The notes below the pieces were generated by a model. The model searched no databases and was not told the DNA's origin. It was given only the letters and a program-made list of their open reading frames with translations. Positions 59,596-60,568 of a stretch of 60,568 nt of DNA are shown piece after piece (positions within the stretch are counted from its first letter, which is position 1; the number at the start of each line of letters is the position of its first letter). This DNA is from Chlorobaculum sp. (lineage in GTDB: Bacteria; Bacteroidota; Chlorobiia; Chlorobiales; Chlorobiaceae), in contig JAAXXD010000005.1 of assembly GCA_013334655.1 (NCBI GenBank), forward strand, positions 1-60,568, read 5' to 3'. The position numbers and the translations under genes were made by a program.

Positions 59596-60568
59596 ATGAC
59601 ACGGCAAGAACTCCTACAACGATCAAGTACTCTTTTGGGGCGTTTTGCGCACGAGGTGAAAGTCAAGAACGCCCTGGGGTTATTCGACATAAACACTATC
59701 GCGGAGGACTTCCTTATTCCCATTCTCGCGATAGCTTACAACTGCCCCAAATTATGCAATCAAAATCGCATCCAAATGAATTTCCCAGCCGTCGATCTGG
59801 GATGCGCAGTGAGCAGGACGTCTATCCAAATTACTTCTGACTCATCAAGCAGTAAGGTGTGTGAAACACTGGAGAAATTTGAGTCTCACCACCTCAGTGA
59901 TGATTTTGTTAGCCTCTACGTATATGTCATTACAGAAAGGAAAAATTCATACACTTCCCAAAAACTTACAGAAGCCGCAAACAAGCTGTCAATTAAATTT
60001 GATACATCGACCAACATCTTAGACTATCGAGATTTAGCAAAAAAACTCGGTGAACTCACTAACGAGCAGCTTAAACGTATTAACACCCATCTTGAGGATG
60101 AATTCCGACAGATGGACGCCAATCTTAAATTCCGAAGCAACTTGGATGCGTTTCTAAGGGTTAGTCAACAAAAAATTGAAGATGAGGCGCGAACTAAAAA
60201 ATATATTCCATCGGTCTTTGTGGAGACCTCAGAAACGAAAGAGGAGATGCGGTATTTCGCAAATCCTATGTTCTTCTACAGAAAGATCGATGATGATATA
60301 CGGCGAATTGACCTCTCCTATTTCAATGAGCTTTTAAGTATGGCCAAAATCAAACCAGTTAAAGACAATGTACGCGCAATAGCCACCTTGGAGGAGCCGA
60401 ATAGCCTAAGCGAACTTCGGGAACGGTTTATTCAACAGCAAGATACGATTGGAGCCATCATGGAGCAAATTTCTCCATTCTCTTGGTATGGCGACAGTGC
60501 CGAACAGTTCGAGCCTACCGACTACTTGACAGGTTACTGGACAGTGTTCCGGCACAGCATTGAGTCAA
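59596..60568 (+). CDS. SMEK-domain protein, 5' part (conflict/defence protein)
   Basis: From ATG 59596 the frame stays open to the window end, 324 codons. Residues 1-165 are a SMEK domain: LLGRFAHEVKVKNALGLFDI, NTIAEDFLIPILAIAY, NFPAVDLG, SIQITSDSSSSKVCETLEKF, ILDYRDLAKKL. SMEK domains head large proteins such as nSTAND-type NTPases and nucleases found in anti-phage conflict systems. The following part (KKYIPSVFVETSETKEEM) looks like the usual link into such an effector, which lies beyond the window. GC and codon use differ from the core, suggesting transfer. No P-loop is visible yet. Confidence 0.72.
   Translation, partial: MTRQELLQRSSTLLGRFAHEVKVKNALGLFDINTIAEDFLIPILAIAYNCPKLCNQNRIQMNFPAVDLGCAVSRTSIQITSDSSSSKVCETLEKFESHHLSDDFVSLYVYVITERKNSYTSQKLTEAANKLSIKFDTSTNILDYRDLAKKLGELTNEQLKRINTHLEDEFRQMDANLKFRSNLDAFLRVSQQKIEDEARTKKYIPSVFVETSETKEEMRYFANPMFFYRKIDDDIRRIDLSYFNELLSMAKIKPVKDNVRAIATLEEPNSLSELRERFIQQQDTIGAIMEQISPFSWYGDSAEQFEPTDYLTGYWTVFRHSIES

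Noticed and set aside
59321-59626. 101-codon minus-strand frame
   Set aside because: Overlaps the SMEK start, lacks a ribosome site and has no family likeness.

Overview
The window is bacterial chromosome, most likely from a green sulfur bacterium (Chlorobiaceae, Chlorobaculum-like). This is inferred from the gene set and protein style: a geranylgeranyl-reductase-family flavoprotein, a B12-binding radical SAM protein of the BchE/BchQ/BchR type, a 1031-residue SecA, a beta-phosphoglucomutase–GH65 fusion and TATATT-type -10 boxes. No rRNA is present to confirm it. The core is GC-rich and gene-dense, with several AT-richer accessory patches.

Region by region. 1-4850: after an alpha/beta hydrolase comes a small toxin–antitoxin island. 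It holds a HigBA-like pair, a RelB-like antitoxin followed by a chimeric remnant (start of a RelE toxin joined to the back half of an XRE antitoxin), a DUF2971 protein, an orphan BrnA antitoxin whose end is frameshifted in an 8-base A run, and an intact VapBC pair with a clear promoter/operator. 4959-8130: metF and comEC, divergent. 8304-12787: a type III restriction–modification locus of which only the start of mod and the end of res survive. The middle is replaced by a complete EcoRII/Dcm-like cassette (cytosine methyltransferase, Vsr, EcoRII-C endonuclease). 13095-23300: SDR, Spy-like protein, lipoprotein, alpha/beta hydrolase, tmk, a HAD phosphatase of the trehalose-6-phosphatase kind next to the PGM–GH65 fusion, then queA–ispD.

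23354-29932: tRNA-Met, tRNA-Gly, a hotdog thioesterase, the radical SAM protein, a 1.4-kb gene-poor stretch, tRNA-Ser, an IS1182-type transposase remnant, queC, a CPBP protease and trpA. 30048-40371: a GT2 glycosyltransferase, a START/SRPBCC protein, a dead haloacid dehalogenase gene, and a signalling block (multi-PAS histidine kinase plus OmpR-type regulator, facing a 1397-residue hybrid kinase). 40847-53689: a 39-bp tandem-repeat surface protein, mscL, alaC, bifunctional nnrE/D, purL, secA, a small exported protein and the geranylgeranyl-reductase-family gene. 54192-59022: an AT-rich K+ channel gene with an unusual extracytoplasmic domain, then a four-gene biotin carboxyltransferase operon (5S-like, 12S-like, OadG-like, biotin carrier) resembling Propionibacterium transcarboxylase. 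59596-end: the 5' part of a large SMEK-domain protein, a family tied to anti-phage conflict systems, cut by the window end.

Intergenic spaces carry dispersed repeats: a hairpin element near 12.9 kb, CATTGCGAGG-type repeats, GGGCGGG hairpins, and short periodic GGAC/GTCCAC arrays flanking nnr and purL. Start codons were adjusted where a ribosome site, lipobox or family N-terminus favoured an internal codon. All functional calls rest on reading motifs; no database search was run.
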